From Diphasiastrum complanatum (lineage: Eukaryota > Streptophyta > Lycopodiopsida > Lycopodiales > Lycopodiaceae): DNA of 64,000 bases. The notes beneath the pieces are model-generated. The model had not been told where the DNA came from and did no database searches. It was given only the letters and a program-made list of their open reading frames with translations. Both the position numbers and the translations under genes were made by a program. Below, one piece after another: positions 1-12,126 of the stretch; position 1 is the first letter of the stretch, and every line of letters starts with the position of its first letter. Where the stretch lies: NCBI GenBank assembly GCA_029204225.1, contig CM055101.1, positions 6,387,118 through 6,451,117 of the forward strand, given 5' to 3'.

Positions 1-51
1 TTTGTCTACAGAAAAAGGAAGTAATCCGAGGCGAGAGAAAGAAAGAAAGCT

Positions 52-1648
<1,597 letters not shown>

Positions 1649-1714
<66 letters not shown>
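1649..1714. repeat. (GA)n microsatellite, 66 bp
   Basis: A perfect GA tract forms the 5' boundary (in LINE orientation) of the truncated reverse transcriptase. The LINE fragment is therefore flanked on both sides by the same dinucleotide repeat. Confidence 0.97.
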
Positions 1715-1718
<4 letters not shown>

Positions 1719-2133
1719 AACACACAGTGGTAGCTAGTTGAAATAGGCTTTTCAAGAGTAATAACATGTAAACCTTGATCATAACTTGGATGCAATGTTA
1801 GAGATTTTGAGCTCAGTCACCATCTTTTCCTTTTCTTGTGGCATTTGTCTTTTTCCTCTGTTTCATTTTTATTTTTATTTGGTTGTTTTTTGTGGTTTTC
1901 TTTAAGTGAATATTACATGCCAGTAAGGAGCAGCATACACATGTAACTAGTAATATGATGTAGTAGGTATAGTGTTCATGTTTTATTGCTTTGTTTTAAC
2001 TTTTGAGAAAGAAGGCATGTGAAGAATTGAACATATCTGGATTCGTACTGTTTTATTATTCAAAATGATGTCATGAAGTTGAAGCCTTTGGCTTCAGTAT
2101 CCTTACTGCACTGTTAATGACAGGCGGCTGCAG
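1715..2133 (+). other. Presumed intron/flank with no visible gene
   Basis: A+T-rich sequence with no convincing coding frame. It ends in CGGCTGCAG, a plausible splice acceptor for the exon at 2134. Earlier exons of the phosphoesterase gene presumably lie left of the window. Confidence 0.4.
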
Positions 2134-2248
2134 ATTTCTTAAAAGCGTACCCGTTAGGACAAGCTAACCCTCAAATGAGTTTATGGAATGGTGGTATTGG
2201 ATCAGTGCAATTGTCTTGGTTGGCGGCACTTCTGAAAGATGCAGAGCG
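2134..2248 (+). CDS. Phosphoesterase gene, exon with NGG..QL.WL block
   Basis: Acceptor CTGCAG|AT and donor CG|GTGAGA. It encodes FLKAYPLGQANPQMSLW and then NGGIGSVQLSWLAALLKDAE. It starts in the middle of a codon, so an upstream exon exists. The junction to 5911 restores an Arg codon and keeps the frame. Confidence 0.75.
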
Positions 2249-5174
2249 GTGAGAATTTGTGTTTTATGCTTGCCATGTTGGACCTCTGTTAGAAAGCAAG
2301 TTAGCTCACCTTGCTTTGATGGGTCTGGTCTATGCGGACAGGCTATAATCATGAAGCAAAGTTACCGTGTATAGAGAACTACCATGTTAGTGATGAAATT
2401 TGTAACTACAAGTTGTAGGACGAATAATGTTTTAGATCTAATGGGCTGTCCTTGGTATGTGGAAACTGTTGTAATGACACCAACAAGTATTTCAAAGAAA
2501 TTTTTGTTCCGAATATGGTTATGCGAATTACAAGCTCCGAGTTTATTATTATTTTTCTTCCTTATGGCCCTGTTGACTGCAAATAGCTTACAGTTGCAAT
2601 ATAGATCTACTATCCTAATGTGTCGAAGAAGGATTATTGTAAGATCTCTTGATTTGGGAGGTGACCTCTTTCTCACCACAGCTTAACTGAAAGTGCATTC
2701 TAGCTTTTGGAAACGATTGAGTGTTTGTACAATGTGATGACTTGGCATTGCTTTGTTTTGTTCTGTTTGAAACCATAATCACCACATACTCGAAGCTATA
2801 CGTGACTTGATAAACCCATCTCTACACTCTCTACAGCAGCATAAGACAACTTGGTCTTTTTTCTTGAATGCTACCATCAAGCCTTTAAGAGAATAAAGAA
2901 ATATCATTGTAGCTCTTGTTACAAAGTGCATCTATGAGTTTTCTGAAAAGTTTCTTTCAGCTTTTGCATATTTCCCACAATATTTGCAAGTAATGTTTCA
3001 GCTTTGCTCCTCCTCGACGACTACAAATGCAGCACCAAGGTTTGAACGCTGAATAATTCTTTTCAATGTGTACCTCTAAATAGAAAGTGTTACATTGTAT
3101 GGATTGCGCTCAACTTCTTCCTTGAATTTCGTGCAAGGTTCAATGTCAGTGAAGTGTACTGCATTGACTTTCCCACATATGAACTTTTGATACCATATGT
3201 ACGTGGGGCCACCAAATGCATCTTCCTAAGTAGTTGTCATTTTGTCATATTGTGTGCATGTTTTAGACGTGAGATGCAGGTTGAGTATAAGGGCAAAAGA
3301 TTTCCTCCTACTACAAATGTACGATGGTGGAGAGTAAGCTCTAATAATTCTTGCATGAGATATCGCATCTATATGTACATTAATGGGATTTTCTCACCAG
3401 GTTATGTTATGTTTCCTTCTCACGAATGTAATATGATAGAAGTGTGGCATGAGCTTTGTAGTCTCATTGATGGCCTTCCTTTGTCTTTGTATCTTTTGCA
3501 TGATTGGAGTCCCATCTGAAGCCTGGAAATTCTGGAAAATCCCTATCTTGACTTTGATGCGTCTCCATGAATAGCAAAATAATATACATGTAATGAACTC
3601 CGCAAGGTCACCTGCTGTAGCTGATGAATGGATCCAATCACAGTTCCATACCCCAATCCGTATGTGGTGTAACTGGGGCCCGGGCTACTCCCACGCCTAG
3701 GACCCCAAATCCCTCTCTCCTGGTATTGGACAACCCACAATCCATGTAGCAAATCTGGCCATCTTGGTAAATCATACGAGCAGGACCTAGGCATATTTTT
3801 GCATGACTGCTGACCGAGGAGCACAAGTACAGATTATGATCTGCGACCAGGGAGAATAATGTTAGAGTAAAGGAAGGTGGCCCTCTTTTCACCTGCTCAT
3901 TGGGCCTTTTGTTGATGAATTAGAGAATTAGATAAGATGACTAGGAGAGGCGAGTTTTTATTTCAGGCTACGCTTTATAATTTTTCTGTTACACGGTACA
4001 CCAATGATGTCATTCTGCTAGCAAAGGACAAAGCTATGTTCATAAAAGAGTAAGGTAATGGTGATATGCTCAAGGGACCCAAAATAAACATCAGGATTGA
4101 ACGGCAGCATCTTGAATCTGAAAATAACTATAGTTGGAGCTTATCTTTAAATTAGAGAGTCTTAGGAGGGGAGGTCCAAAGGCTATCTTTATCCTGCAAA
4201 ATCCATGCAGGAAAATTAGCTTGTAGAGTTGGAGGATGAGGAAATTTGGCTTAGCTTCTTATACTTTATGGTTGTCAAGCATGGGGCCAATGTGTAGATA
4301 AAGTGACATGGAAAAAGTCACAAACTTTTGAACATTAATTTTGATATAAGAGCTGGATGCCAACGCAGTGACTCTCTGCTCTTTTTGATTGGCTGAAACT
4401 GGTTTTATGGCTTAGTGGGGTGAGGCTTCGTATCTATATGCAGTATGTTCTTAGAAGGATGGACCGAACAGGCTCCCCGCTCCCTTATAATTTAAACAAG
4501 CAGCAATGGAAAAGGGATGGGTTGAAAGGTGAAGAGGAGAAATGGGGAATTCATAAAGAGGACCTACTAGGGGGTAAAGTGACACAGTAGAAGTTGGATA
4601 GGATATGGGCAAGATTCCAAAGAAAAATTTGATCTTTATAGGAAGGAATTGAACCCCATCATTTTCTATGAGGAGCAGGTGCACTTAAAGACAGATAACA
4701 CCAATATTCAAAAGGTAGATTATCTGTAAGATGTGAGTGAGCTCTCGAGGTGGAGATGTAGACTGGTAGATGGAAAATAACCAATAGAGATATGCAGAGT
4801 GTGCAGCAGCATGGAGGCAGAGGATGAGCAATACTTGATTTTTTTAATGTTACATGTATGAGGACCTTAGGGAGCTCCATGATGTCCAAAGTTTACACCA
4901 TAAAGCCTCAATACCTGTTTCAAATAGCTAGCTAGTAAAGTGGGCAGCATCTTCAAAGATGTACTTTAGCATAGGAAGAAATTGAATGAAGAATTAGACC
5001 TGGTACAGTTAGGTATTATTGAAATTTTAATTTGGTGACTTATGCTGGAAAAACTTTGGCCCTGAAGAAGCGATACAGAGCTCCATCTGATGCTGCCATT
5101 CAGATGCAGTCATTTTGCATCTGTGACTGTCCCATAGATTCTGTTGGGTCTCCCTTGGACGTTAATAAAATATT

Positions 5175-5245
<71 letters not shown>

Positions 5246-7856
5246 GGAGATGCCCCAGAGCAGATACTGAGAGAGACATTATGTAAGGATAAGATAGATA
5301 TCCTGTCCCATGACCAACATCATAATCGGAGACAGCGTTTACCACTGTGATTGAGAGCTGTTCAAAGACCTTGGCAACGGGTACTCTTCTAAGGAGACGA
5401 CACCCTCCATCTTCAGCACCATATGCAGTGTCATGACTATCTATTCTTTCTTACTTCAGCAAAGTTTCAGCTCTACCAGGACCTGATATTTGACTCACTT
5501 ATATGTATAGCTCATTGTACTGACTAATGTATCATCGTGTCATTTACAATATCATTTCAGTTACGTAGAGAGTTCATTTAGATGATCAGAGACTAGTTCC
5601 TTGGTTTAGCTAGTCTAGTTTTATTTTGGATTTGATTTTGGAGACATATTTATGCTCCTACATACTATTTGGTCTTTTATGCTTTTTAGCATTCACAGAC
5701 AATAAAGGTTTTCTTCTTCTTCTCTCACTCTCACAGGTTTTTTATTGATATCCAGATTCCAAACTCTCAGACTCTTGGTTTTTAGGGCACATAAAATCTT
5801 GTTTTTTCCTTAGATAAATGCCATTATTATTTTCATCTCCTATTGTTGTCTTTTTTGCAAGAGATCTTTATTTGAAACCTGCTTTACATTGATTTCATTT
5901 TCTTATGCAGAGATGTAGTTAAATTGATTGTAGCTGGACACCACCCTGTTGTAGGAGGGTCTGCTCTGACAACACACCTTGTTTGGAATCACCAAGAGGT
6001 AAGTTTAACAAAGCACTATGGTACATACTCAAGTTTCACATCGACTTACTCCTTGAATCAAGTAATCATCTCATTAATTGGTTTCGCAAGCTTCTATCCT
6101 CTCTGTCAAAATATGGTGAATTCTTCTTTATTTGTAAGAACTTAATGAGAATATTGGTAACAAAAAGTACTATCTTTTAAAATTGCTGAATGAAACCTCA
6201 GCTCTCTAAATGCTAGTTTGAGACTGTAGTCCATACACCTATTGCTTTGTTTATCGTATGCATGATGGTATACCCTAGGTAACAAAACAATACCTAATTT
6301 CTGTTTCATGGTATAAGCCACTTCCGATTGGAACGTTATACAGGGCTTGCGTGGGTTTGGGCTTGCCCACATTCAATTCCCTGCCTGCAGGTAGGTGGAA
6401 GCAAGAAAAAAGGAGTTATACAGAAGATGTGCAGCTAAGCGTGTGATTTATTGTTTTTCTGATTGCAAGTGTTCACTGATTTCAAGTCAGCTGGATATAT
6501 TAATTGCTAGTGTGCTACTGCAATCTTTTATAACTGTGCCCTTGTGAGTGCTCTTTTGTTACAAGGAGAAACTAAATGTTGAGAACAATAATTATGACAG
6601 CGTTGCAGCAAGTAGAGTCCTCGTCTCTGGTGAATATTATGAGACACTTTTGATGAAAATTTGGGTCTGAACTTACCGTCCTTGCTTAAGAACTTTTTTT
6701 TTTGTAAGACTAATGTATGGCAGTTCAGGTGGCATCTATGCTGGTAAAAAGCCCTGCAGTTGTACTCTACCTTTGCGGTATGTCCTTGACTCATTGGCAC
6801 TGCCATTATTCTGATAGAGTATAGAGTTGGATGCTATATTGCAAGAGTGTGTTAGGCGTTTTTTATTTGAATATACTTTTGCATTTCAGATTCGTGAGGT
6901 TATATACACTAGAAAGTGTTTCCATCTGAAAAAGTGAGACAGATTTGTGAGGTATCAGTATTGGTCTCAAGTTCTTTCCTCCTTTCAATAGGAAGAGGCT
7001 TTTCTGTCCAATACTGCTTCACATGGGTTTTATTGTTTATTCTTCTAGAGCCAACCAGGAAACATATACAATTCCACCTTATGATAGGAAGAGCCATCTG
7101 AGTCCAATATTACTTCACATACTTGTGGTTTATTGATCTAGAGCCTACCAGGAAAGATATACAAGTAGTGATTCATTGTATTCATGTCTCCTTGGAAACA
7201 GGAATACAAGCTTTGTGTGCATATGATGATGTCTCTGATGACCTTTTTGCAGGATATGAATTTGCCTGTTATTTTTTGCATAAATAGAGATTTATACATT
7301 GTTCTGAGTCTTACTTCTAAGTTCTTGCTAGCTCTTGGTTTTAATTTTCTTGCTCCAAAGAATGACTTAAACTGCTCCAGCAAAAAGTATTCAGCTGAAC
7401 ATTCTTGACTATGCCTCTGCCTTGTAAACTGTGTAAATTGCTGTGAATATTTAGCTAATTAATGAATTGATGGTTAAAAAAAACAAAAAAGAATAATAAA
7501 AGAGAATATTCATACATATATAATATATATGTATACACATGAGTGGCTCTACGATAGGTTTTAGAAGATTAATGTCATCAAAATTTGGCCTCTGATATTT
7601 CTAAAACGGAAATACTTATCTAAATCAACTCAAAATTTTGTCAAGGAAAACATTATAGAATCAAGGAAGACATTATATATACAAAAAACCAAGAGAGTAG
7701 GTGTTTGAATTGTTTAAGGTGAAAATCCTATTATTGTTCCTTTCAGTGTTTGAAGTAGTGTAAAATACATGTTTGATGTACTAATGACTGAAACTAAAGA
7801 TTTTTCATAGGCTAATCTAGGTCCTTGTATCAGGATTTGTATCATGCATCTCTTCT

Positions 7857-7914
<58 letters not shown>

Positions 7915-10505
7915 TAGGTCCCGCGGTACTGGGTACCGCGGATCCCGGTACCGCGGGACCATACTGGTACCGCAGTACCATGTTGGTACCGCGGTACCAC
8001 AATATAATATATTATTTAATATTTAATATTTTTAATATTTTTTTTTAACCTAAACCTACCAGCCCCCCTCGCATTTCATCTCAAATTTTTTTGCGCCCTC
8101 CTTTGCCCTGCCATCGCTGTTGTTTTTGCCTACCCGCCTTATGATTCCTTGCGTCGCCCTTCGTCCACGCAACGCCTTGCCTTGCATCTGACTTGCTTCG
8201 CCCTGCCTTCGCCCATTTTCAGCGTCTCTCCAATAGTGAACCCTGCTGTTTTTTTTCCAGCAATCCATCCCTCATTTCATCTGCAATGGTGCAATCCGAC
8301 CTTTCGGGTCTGTGGGACGAGGTAGACATTGTCAGGCGGGTTGCCAACAAGGCCAACAAGATCGGTCAGAAGATCGTGCGCTGTCGATACTGTCTCGTCG
8401 AGTTTGCTGCATCCCTCACTCGCCTTAAAGGCCATCTGCTCGGTGCACGCACCAAAAATGGTGCCACCTTGAATGCTGCCCCTTGTGGCAGCATGACCGT
8501 CCCCGACAGGCAGCGACTACTGGACACCTACGGGCCGCGGCTCGTGGCAGGGGAGAACACCATTTCGGAGGGCATTCTCCGATTTTGCACCGCTCCTTAC
8601 GTGGCTGACCCAGAGTTGCTGCCTGCTTGGCTGGCACGCACGAGGAGAGGGAGTGCATCCTCCTCCAGTCCCTTTGCCCCTCATCCCCCTCAGATAGTTC
8701 TGCCTCACGCACCCCCATTTGCTCAGATTCCGGTGGATCCCGTCCCATCGCGTCCGCCAGTTGCCACTGCGGTTCCACCACCACCCATTGTTGCTCACAC
8801 TCCCCTAGTCTACGACTTTTTCAGGGACTCTCCGCCACCCAAGCAGGCCCAAGATGCTACTGCTGGGGCCTTCGAGGATGTGGAAGAGATCCCTTCTTCC
8901 TTCCCTTCCCATCCGGATGACCTCCTCAGCCAGCAGTTTTCGTACCCCATGCCAGATGTTGCCCCTCCACCAGTGCACCCCACCTATGCTGCTGCACCCA
9001 TCCCTGCCAGTGCATCCCACTCTCCCCATTCCACGTCTATAGCCGATGCATCCACCAGTGCCTAGCCTGTCGCGTCATCGTCCATTCCTGTCACGGTTGG
9101 TGCTCCGTGCTGGAGGTCCACCACCCGTCGCCCACCAGGGAGAGCCCTTGTGCAGCAGACCATTCGCGGCGCACTTCAGCCGCACATGGACAGAGAGGCC
9201 ACACAGGCCGTGGCCAGTCTGATTTACGAGCTGAATCTACCCTTTGCCATCACCGACTCTGAGCCCTTCAGAAGGGCCTTCTGCCTTGCACAGTCCGTCA
9301 GCCCTAGCTGGAGAGTCCCTAGTTCCGAGGTTGTCCGCACACACATGCTGAGGGATAGGGTTTAGTCCTTGTCTAGAGAGATGGAGCCTCTGCGTCGACA
9401 CTGGGCCACTTACGGTTGCAGCATCATGTCCGATGGCTGGACTGATGTCAGGAGGAGGCCGATCCTCAACATACTGGTCTCCAGCTGCATGGGCACACAG
9501 TTTTTGAGGGCAGTGAATTGCAGCAGGGGGGGGGATTCATATCTGCAGAGTTCATGTTTGATGTCATCAGGTCTTCCATCCTAGCCATAGGCCCACAACA
9601 TGTCGTCACGGTGGTGACGGACAATGCTACGAATTGCATTCAGATGGGTGTACTGCTAGAGGCCGAGTTCCCTCATATTGTTCATACCCCCTGTGCAGCG
9701 CACAGCATAGACCTTGTGATGGGGGACATAGGAGCACTTCCCTGGGTTAGAGCCATCGTCCGGGAGGCCCTCTTCCTGGTGACTTTTGTCACCAGAAAGA
9801 GGCGTGTTTTCGTAATGCCCTAAACCACATGCCTCTCAACTGCAGGATGACAGAGCTGAAGTTCATATGGGAGACGCGGTGGAACTACTTCCACAGGAGT
9901 ATCCACAACGTTGCACACATGCTGCATCCCCTCTTCCTCTCTCCGACACAGATCGCAGACAGGGAGCTCGAGGCCGATTGGCTTCAGTAGATTCACAGGG
10001 TGGGTCCACACATAGGTTTGGATCCTATCAGGCTCATGGAGGAGCTCGTTGCATTTCGTTTCGGCATGGGCACGTTCGGTCACCCGGCTGCTCAGGATCC
10101 AGAGAGGAGGCAGCTCTCCATTACCTGGTGGACCATGTTCGACAACACCTATCCATCCATACAGCGTCTTGCACTGCGGGTCCTTTCACAGGTATTGCAT
10201 CTCATCTCATCTTCCCTTGCTGTGTTTCGTTGACGTTCCACCCGTGCATGTGTGCTGAACCATTTCATTGCACGTACCACAGGACTGCGCTGCCTCCGTG
10301 TGTGAGCGTGCCATTGCACCAGTCCCCTGCATCGTGTACTGTACCCTCTTTTTTTACACCCAGAACCCCTTTTTTTTCCTTTTTTTTTGTCCTTTTTTGG
10401 TAGTTAATATGCAAAAGAAAATTCAAAAAAAAATTCAAAAAAAAATAAAAAATGGTACCGCCCTGGTACCGCTGGTCTCAGGGCGGTACCACTGATATGG
10501 TACTA

Positions 10506-10541
<36 letters not shown>

Positions 10542-11607
10542 AAGGAAGCGAACGCGGACGCGGACGCGCCACGGGTGCGTCCGATTTTTTTTTTTTAATT
10601 AAAAAAAAAAAATTCAATTTTTTTTTTTGTTTTTGCGTTCAGACCCCCGGACGCGTGCGTTCAGGTGCGTCCGGACCCGGACGTATCTGTTTTTTTTTTT
10701 TGTAAATTTTTCAAAAAAAAAAATAGACGCGCCCGACCCCGCGTCCGGGGGTCGGACGCATCCGGACGCTGGACGCGCACGAGGACGCGGACGCGGGCAA
10801 AACAGCCCGGACCCTCATGTCTGGTACTATATATGTATGGATATATTTTCTTTGACACCGCCCATGTGCAGGTGGTTGAACTTGGGTGGTCAATTCCAAA
10901 CCAAAAACCCTCTACTACCATACCACATGGGTGGATACAGGAGTATATTTTTGAGCTACCTTTGGTGGAAATCAGTCACAAGGTTTTAGCTAGTTGAAAG
11001 TCGTTATCACTGTGCACACAATTTGAACGATAAACGTTCATGGAAGACAAAATTTTGAGCATTCTAGCTATACTTTTTTTTCTTAATATGTTACATGCAC
11101 TATCATTTTGGTAGTTCTTTGCTGAAGGTGTCATCTGTGCAAACCTTTGTTTATCACCCTTTGTACTGGCATAATCTTTGAAAACATCATAAATACATGT
11201 GTCTTGATTACGGCTTAGTTGTATGGAGTCAAAGTATTGTTTGGTGCTACAAAGTAGGATGGTTTTTATAAGGGACGTGGCTGAAGTAGTGCCAGACAAG
11301 CTCTACTTTTCAAGCAATTATGGTTGAATACTGTTTGCTCAGTAAGATGGGTTGGACCAAAATAGTCTAGACAAATTCCTTAAGAACTAGCTATTGGTAT
11401 TCCTTGATTGGACTTTTTCTTGTTTGTGTAGGACACTATCATCCAGGAGGCTATGAACTCGTTGATCAAACACATTTTGTCACTGTGGAGGCCATCTTGG
11501 AGGCTCCAACAAAGTCCAAGGCTCATGGTTTAGTTCATGTGTATGATCATGAAATTGCCATAGAAGGATTTGGTACAGTGAAAAGCTACAACCTAAAGCT
11601 ACCATGA
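2134..11607 (+). CDS. Calcineurin-like metallophosphoesterase, Mn-dependent ADP-ribose/CDP-alcohol diphosphatase-like (C-terminal exons)
   Basis: A spliced plus-strand gene, partial at its 5' end. Exon 2134-2248 encodes ...NGGIGSVQLSWLAALLKDAE. It joins in phase (CG|A = Arg) to exon 5911-5998, encoding RDVVKLIVAGHHPVVGG and then LVWNHQE. A probable exon from 6890 encodes IREVIYTRKC. The terminal exon 11432-11607 encodes GHYHPGGY...TVEAILEAP...HVYDHEIAIEGFGTV and stops. Order and spacing match the ADPRM family: the NGG..QL.WL block, a histidine block (HHP), the AWNY-like segment, the GHxH metal-binding motif and the conserved C-terminal tail. Family members hydrolyse ADP-ribose, CDP-choline or related diphosphates using a dinuclear metal centre. 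The N-terminal DxH, GDxxD and GNHD blocks are not in the window. The donor of the third exon is unresolved, so the gene may be intact with a missed junction, or it may be decaying. Introns carry LINE ends and a hAT element. Confidence 0.7.
5150..5178 (+). mobile_element. LINE 3'-terminus-like sequence on the plus strand
   Basis: GGACGTTAATAAAATATT precedes a (CT)n tract and shares the GACGTTAATAAA box of the LINE 3' ends at the left edge, in the opposite orientation. How far the LINE-derived sequence extends to the left is unclear. Confidence 0.5.
5179..5241. repeat. (CT)n microsatellite, 63 bp
   Basis: A perfect CT tract directly follows a GACGTTAATAAA box, matching the arrangement at 345-441 on the other strand. 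Confidence 0.96.
5701..5736 (+). mobile_element. Possible LINE/SINE tail
   Basis: AATAAAGG is followed by TTC repeats and CTCTCACTCTC. This resembles the AATAAAG plus pyrimidine tail of the local LINE family, but no body is recognisable. Confidence 0.3.
5911..5998 (+). CDS. Phosphoesterase gene, exon with HHP block
   Basis: Acceptor TTATGCAG|A and donor GAG|GTAAGT. It encodes RDVVKLIVAGHHPVVGGSAL and then the LVWNHQE segment, corresponding to the late histidine block of calcineurin-type phosphoesterases. It ends in phase 0. Confidence 0.8.
6890..6919 (+). CDS. Probable short exon of the phosphoesterase gene (start only resolved)
   Basis: After the acceptor TTTGCATTTCAG, in phase 0, the frame reads IREVIYTRKC. 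This fits the short helix and cysteine that lie between the AWNY and GHxH blocks in ADPRM proteins. No donor gives the phase 1 needed by the terminal exon, and the frame meets a stop six codons later (6935-6937). The right end is therefore uncertain. Confidence 0.4.
6988..7165. repeat. Imperfect tandem duplication, unit about 96 bp
   Basis: ATAGGAAGAG..CCAATA.T.CTTCACAT...CTAGAGCC.ACCAGGAAA.ATATACAA occurs at 6988 and again at 7084 with substitutions and small indels. It lies within the intron and has no coding content. Confidence 0.75.
7859..7912. repeat. (AT)n tract left of the hAT element
   Basis: A perfect AT dinucleotide run abuts the hAT left terminus. Together with the run at 10508 it suggests insertion into a TA microsatellite. 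Confidence 0.95.
7913..10507 (+). mobile_element. hAT-superfamily DNA transposon, degenerate, in a (TA)n tract
   Basis: The element is bounded by (AT)n on both sides. The left end starts CATAGGTCCCGCGGTAC. The right end, reverse-complemented, starts CATAGTACCATATC. Both ends carry several GGTACCGC(G)-type palindromes, such as TGGTACCGCGGTACCA, next to A/T homopolymer runs. The internal gene is a BED-DUF659-hAT transposase, now broken. The expected 8-bp target-site duplication cannot be seen inside the dinucleotide repeat. The 2.6-kb length is at the short end for autonomous hAT elements. Confidence 0.8.
8286..10312 (+). pseudogene. hAT transposase (BED finger, DUF659, dimerisation domain), broken
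   Basis: The likely start is ATG 8286 (MVQSDLSGLWDEV). The BED zinc finger is near residues 33-57 (CRYCLVEF...LKGH). A low-complexity Pro/Ser linker follows, then DUF659 (GCSIMSDGWTDV; VVTDNATNC; PHIVHTPCAAHSIDLV; DIGALPWV). The C-terminal region contains ITWWTMFDNTYPSIQRLALR. A canonical intron 10192-10282 joins LSQ to DCAASVCER, matching the hAT dimerisation CER motif, but the following NWS block is missing. Damage comprises in-frame stops at 9063 and 9363 and one near 9988, a frameshift at the nine-G run 9526-9534, and another near 9790. G+C is much higher than in the surroundings. Confidence 0.88.
10508..10539. repeat. (AT)n tract right of the hAT element
   Basis: A perfect AT run between the hAT right end and the GC-rich cassette that starts near 10545. 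Confidence 0.95.
10545..10815. repeat. GC-rich GGACGCG hexamer/palindrome cassette
   Basis: Blocks of (GGACGC)n and its complement GCGTCC alternate with T(10-12) and A(11-12) runs. The ends are inverted relative to each other: GACGCGGACGCG at 10555 versus the same motif near 10784, with GCGTCC blocks between them. There is no coding frame. It resembles a non-autonomous, MITE-like element with many subterminal repeats, placed directly after a (TA)n tract. Confidence 0.6.
11432..11607 (+). CDS. Phosphoesterase gene, terminal exon (GHxH motif)
   Basis: Acceptor TTGTGTAG|GACAC. It encodes GHYHPGGYELVDQTHFVTV and a conserved tail ending VKSYNLKLP, then TGA. GHxH supplies metal ligands in the calcineurin fold. 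The exon must follow one that ends with a single G. Confidence 0.8.
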
Positions 11608-11990
11608 ATTACTGGCATACCTGATAGACTGTGTTCTGAAATCGAAATTTGATGAGATGCCAATGTTCTTAGAGATGGCGTGGCAAGCTATGTGGTTATA
11701 TACAAGTGTTTGTCCTGTGTCCACTGGAAGTGGAATTATTTGTTTGCTACATATCATATATCCTCTTTTGGCATCTTGCCATTCCATTCAATTTGGGTAA
11801 GTACATTTCATCGAGGACAAAGCATTAGAAATGGCAGGTTACTAAATTTGGATGTGTAACACAACTTTTATACTCATGCAAATGAAGTTAGCCATTTTGG
11901 GTAAATGAAAACTAATGTTTTGAATGTTTGTTTAGCATAAAGCCCTAGAAGTCATTTTCTATTCAAAGATGGTGTCAAATACAATATATC

Positions 11991-12126
11991 AGAGCCTTAG
12001 AATGTTTCTAGTATGCTTCTTGGTATTGTCAGCCGGTGGGATCACAGAAAATCGAACTTGGGTGGTGAGCCAACCTTGAGCATGATACGCCATCTCACCA
12101 CGTGGGAAGATTAGAGCCTTAGAATG
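11991..12126 (-). mobile_element. tRNA-like SINE with 14-bp target-site duplication
   Basis: The body 12005-12112 is flanked by perfect direct repeats AGAGCCTTAGAATG (11991-12004 and 12113-12126). On the minus strand the body reads CACGTGGTGAGATGGCG, then GCTCAAGGTTGGC and a B-box-like AGTTCGATTTT, as in tRNA-derived plant SINEs. It ends in a short A-rich tail. At about 108 bp it is compact. The duplication is strong evidence of insertion; tRNA ancestry is inferred from the box-like motifs. Confidence 0.75.

Larger units (their letters stand above)
2249..5910 (+). other. Intron of the phosphoesterase gene
   Basis: 3.66 kb between a GTGAGA donor and a TCTTATGCAG acceptor. Small open frames at 2384-2686 and 3154-3519 have no recognisable motifs and look fortuitous. 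The right part holds LINE-like 3' ends at about 5150 and 5701 and a (CT)n tract. Confidence 0.6.

Noticed and set aside
3154-3519. 121-codon plus frame within the first long intron
   Set aside because: No domain, no start context and no relation to the exons around it.
8425-9029. Overlapping open frames on both strands in the GC-rich hAT gene
   Set aside because: High G+C lowers stop frequency. Only the frame with the BED finger and DUF659 motifs is supported.
10866-10981. Open frame VVELGWSIPNQKP...PLVEISHK after a CAG acceptor-like site, as an exon of the phosphoesterase gene
   Set aside because: Its phase 0 end does not fit the terminal exon (needs phase 1), and family spacing between LVWN and GHxH leaves no room for about 37 extra residues.
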